64,000 nucleotides of DNA from Microbacterium caowuchunii (lineage in GTDB: Bacteria > Actinomycetota > Actinomycetes > Actinomycetales > Microbacteriaceae): NCBI RefSeq assembly GCF_008727755.1, contig NZ_CP044231.1:496001-560000 (forward strand). The letters run 5' to 3'. A program made the translations under genes and the position numbers. Shown here piece after piece: positions 61,843 through 64,000 of this stretch; the first letter of the stretch is position 1, and the number at the start of each line of letters is the position of its first letter. The notes beneath the pieces were generated by a model. It ran no database searches. It saw nothing but the letters and a program-made list of their open reading frames with translations, and was not told the origin of the DNA.

Positions 61843-62882
61843 CCACGACCTCCCCCCGGTCCGGTTCGGGCGTCGCCATCGTGCGGCGCCCGAACCGCGT
61901 GCGCCTGCTGTGGCTCGGCGCGGTCGTCGTCCTCCTGGTGCTGCTCTGCGTCGCGTCCATCCTCGTGGGTTCCCGGGAGGTGTCCTGGACGGATGCGATC
62001 GCCGGGGTGCTGGGCGGTACCGAGAACCTGGGACAGGCGGCGGTGGTCACCCGCGTGCCCCGTACCGTCCTCGCCCTGATCGTCGGAGCGGCGCTCGGCG
62101 TATCGGGCGCCGTGATGCAGGGCGTGACCCGCAATCCGCTCGCGGACCCCGGCATCCTGGGGGTGAACCTCGGAGCGGCCCTGGCCGTCGTCATCGGGAT
62201 CGCCTGGTTCGGTCTGGCCAGCGCCTCGGGTTTCGTCTGGGTAGCCATCCTGGGTGCCGCGCTCGCCGCGGTCTTCGTCTACACGGTCGGTTCCCTCGGC
62301 CGTGGCGGTGCCACTCCGTTGAAGCTGGCCCTCGCCGGCGCCGCCACCTCCGCCGCGCTGGCCTCGTTCGTCACGGCGGTCTGGCTGCCCCGCGGCGACA
62401 TCGCCGGGTCCGTCCGTTCCTGGCTCATCGGCGGTGTGGGGGGTGCGACCTGGGACACCACGATGCTCGTCCTGCCGTTCGTCGTCGCGGGTTTCGTGAT
62501 CAGCCTGCTCTCGGCGCGGAGCCTGAACTCCCTGGCCCTCGGCGACGACCTCGCCGCCGGGCTCGGCGAACGGGTCGCGGTCGTCCGGGCGGTCGCCGCG
62601 CTCGGTGCGGTTCTGCTGTGCGGTGCGGCGACGGCGGTGGCCGGACCGATCGCCTTCGTCGGCCTGCTCGTCCCGCATGCCTGCCGCCTGCTCGTGGGCA
62701 TCGATCACCGCTGGCTGCTGCCCTTCTCGGCGCTGACCGGCGCGGGCCTGCTCGTCGCCTCCGACATCGTCGGCCGCATCGTCGCCCGGCCCAGCGAGAT
62801 CGACGTGGGCATCATCACCTCGCTGATCGGCGCGCCCTTCTTCATCTGGATCGTGCGGTCGCGGAAGGTCAGGTCGCTGTGA
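61839..62882 (+). CDS. FecCD-type iron-siderophore permease
   Basis: A 347-aa permease with about ten helices. RVPRTVLALIVGAALGVSGA, MQGVTRNPLADPGILGVN and the C-terminal VGLLVPHACRLLVG (coupling region) are family signatures. GTG start overlapping the binding-protein stop (GTGA). It pairs with the following permease to form a heterodimer. Confidence 0.93.
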   Translation: MTTTSPRSGSGVAIVRRPNRVRLLWLGAVVVLLVLLCVASILVGSREVSWTDAIAGVLGGTENLGQAAVVTRVPRTVLALIVGAALGVSGAVMQGVTRNPLADPGILGVNLGAALAVVIGIAWFGLASASGFVWVAILGAALAAVFVYTVGSLGRGGATPLKLALAGAATSAALASFVTAVWLPRGDIAGSVRSWLIGGVGGATWDTTMLVLPFVVAGFVISLLSARSLNSLALGDDLAAGLGERVAVVRAVAALGAVLLCGAATAVAGPIAFVGLLVPHACRLLVGIDHRWLLPFSALTGAGLLVASDIVGRIVARPSEIDVGIITSLIGAPFFIWIVRSRKVRSL

Positions 62883-63928
62883 GCGCGCCGGGGGTCGCTA
62901 CGGCGCGCACCGACGACGTGGCCGCGGGCCGCATCCGGCGTGCCCGGCGCCGGCGTCGCGTCATGGCGACGTTGGTCGGGCTGATCGCGGTCCTCTTCGC
63001 GACGAGCCTGATGGTGGGCAACACGTTCTACCCCCCGAGCGACGTCGTCGGGGTGATCCTCGGTCAGGACATCGCCGGGGCGACCTTCACGGTGGGCAGG
63101 CTGCGACTGCCCCGGGCCGTTCTGGCGGTGCTCGTCGGACTGTGCTTCGGGCTGGCCGGCGTCACGTTCCAGACGATGCTGCGCAACCCGCTCGCCAGCC
63201 CCGACATCATCGGGATCAGCGCCGGCTCGAGCGCCGCCGCCGCGTTCGCGATCGTCATGCTGGGGCTCAGCGGAGCGGCCGTGTCCGCGCTCGCGATCGT
63301 CGCGGGCCTCAGCGTCGCCCTGCTCATCCACCTGCTCGCGTCGCACCGCGGGGGTGCCGGCACTCGCCTCATCCTCATCGGGATCGGCATGGCGGCCATG
63401 CTCGAGAGCGTGACGCAGTACGTCCTCTCGCAGGCGGGCCAGTGGGACCTCCAGGAGGCCGCGCGCTGGCTGACCGGGAGCCTCAACGGTGTCGGCTGGG
63501 AGCAGACCTGGCCCGTGCTCATCGCGCTGCTGGTGCTCGGACCGGTGCTGCTCGCGCGTACGCGCGACCTCTCCGTGCTGCAACTCGGCGACGACACGGC
63601 GGGTGCGCTGGGCGTGCGGGTGGAGCGCACCCGTCTCATCGTCATCGTCGCGGCCGTGGGCCTCATCGCCTTCGCGACCGCGGCGACCGGTCCGATCGCC
63701 TTCGTCGCGTTCCTCGCGGGGCCGATCGCCGCCCGCATCGTCGGCCCCCACGGCTCCCCGCTCATCCCCGCCGCTCTCGTCGGCGCGCTGCTCGTGCTCG
63801 CCGGGGATCTGGTCGGCCAGCACCTGCTGGGGCTGCGCTACCCGGTCGGGATCGTCACCGGCGTGCTGGGCGCCCCCTACCTCGTCTACCTCATCATCCG
63901 TACCAACCGCGCGGGAGGCTCGCTATGA
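62879..63928 (+). CDS. FecCD-type iron-siderophore permease
   Basis: The second permease, 349 aa. LRLPRAVLAVLVGLCFGLAG, TFQTMLRNPLASPDIIGIS, GAGTRLILIGIGMAAMLES and FVAFLAGPIAARIVGPHGS are typical. GTG start overlapping the previous stop (GTGA), and its own stop overlaps the ATPase ATG. The N-terminus is Arg-rich (RIRRARRRRRV). Confidence 0.93.
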   Translation: MSAPGVATARTDDVAAGRIRRARRRRRVMATLVGLIAVLFATSLMVGNTFYPPSDVVGVILGQDIAGATFTVGRLRLPRAVLAVLVGLCFGLAGVTFQTMLRNPLASPDIIGISAGSSAAAAFAIVMLGLSGAAVSALAIVAGLSVALLIHLLASHRGGAGTRLILIGIGMAAMLESVTQYVLSQAGQWDLQEAARWLTGSLNGVGWEQTWPVLIALLVLGPVLLARTRDLSVLQLGDDTAGALGVRVERTRLIVIVAAVGLIAFATAATGPIAFVAFLAGPIAARIVGPHGSPLIPAALVGALLVLAGDLVGQHLLGLRYPVGIVTGVLGAPYLVYLIIRTNRAGGSL

Positions 63929-64000
63929 CCGCCGACCACACGCTCGTCGCCGAACGGCTCGCCCTCGGGTACGCCGATCGCACGGTGATCAGCGACCTCG
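63925..64000 (+). CDS. iron-siderophore ABC ATP-binding protein, 5' end
   Basis: The first 25 codons (MTADHTLVAERLALGYADRT...) match the N-terminus of FepC/FhuC-type ATPases (x-L-x-L-G-Y-x-x-R-x-V-I). The ATG overlaps the permease stop (ATGA). The rest lies beyond the window. Confidence 0.8.
   Translation, partial: MTADHTLVAERLALGYADRTVISDL

Overview
The window looks like chromosome of a high-GC actinobacterium of the Microbacteriaceae, most likely a Microbacterium-like species. The evidence is the gene order of the spc and alpha ribosomal operons, the frequent GTG starts, the multicopy DUF222/HNH (13E12-type) genes, a DtxR/IdeR-type iron box, an LAxTG sorting signal and many actinobacterial families. 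Species-level assignment is inference.

Layout. 1-10,020: ribosomal and housekeeping cluster rplE(partial)-rpsH-rplF-rplR-rpsE-rpmD-rplO / secY-adk-map-thioredoxin-like gene / infA-rpmJ-rpsM-rpsK-rpoA-rplQ, closed by a perfect 19-bp terminator. rpsN and rpsD, often found in this cluster, are missing. 10,069-22,860: an inserted membrane acyltransferase, truA, an endonuclease/phosphatase-fold protein, a DUF4012 envelope protein, two lipoproteins, a processive family-2 glycosyltransferase, an OmpR-type response regulator, a GH6 glycosidase, a universal stress protein, a 45-codon membrane peptide and a DUF1992 protein. 22,950-27,916: an L-arabinose operon (araD-araB-araA-mutarotase) with a palindromic operator over its promoter. 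27,980-29,255: two small conserved genes and tRNA-Arg(ACG).

29,540-37,625: an inducible-looking catabolic island. A GntR/FCD regulator is divergent from a substrate-binding lipoprotein and an amidase. A second unit encodes a Rid-family protein, two ABC permeases, an ATPase, a type I extradiol dioxygenase and a fumarylacetoacetate-hydrolase-family enzyme. A heptamer, ATAGTCG, recurs at the three promoter regions of the island and is a good candidate for the regulator's operator. There is no ring hydroxylase, so the imported compound may already be a catechol or aminophenol, possibly as an amide.

37,738-44,095: L-serine dehydratase, DUF2804, a MarR regulator divergent from a DUF2207 membrane protein, and an MFS transporter behind an 18-codon leader ORF. 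44,098-57,590: accessory region bounded by two near-identical, directly repeated DUF222/HNH genes. It holds a decayed peptidase E gene, a PadR-controlled ABC exporter, an M23-like peptidase, glutaminase, a UgpC-type ATPase and a two-LLM/F420-reductase-like set divergent from a MarR regulator. Three copies of a dispersed element carry hexamers spaced 11 bp apart, which resembles binding sites of OmpR/PhoB-type regulators. 58,105-64,000: an LAVTG-anchored surface protein, an aldehyde dehydrogenase and an iron-siderophore importer behind an IdeR-like box; its ATPase runs off the end.

A recurring property is leaderless transcription: at least ten start codons lie 6 or 7 bases after a TANNNT hexamer.
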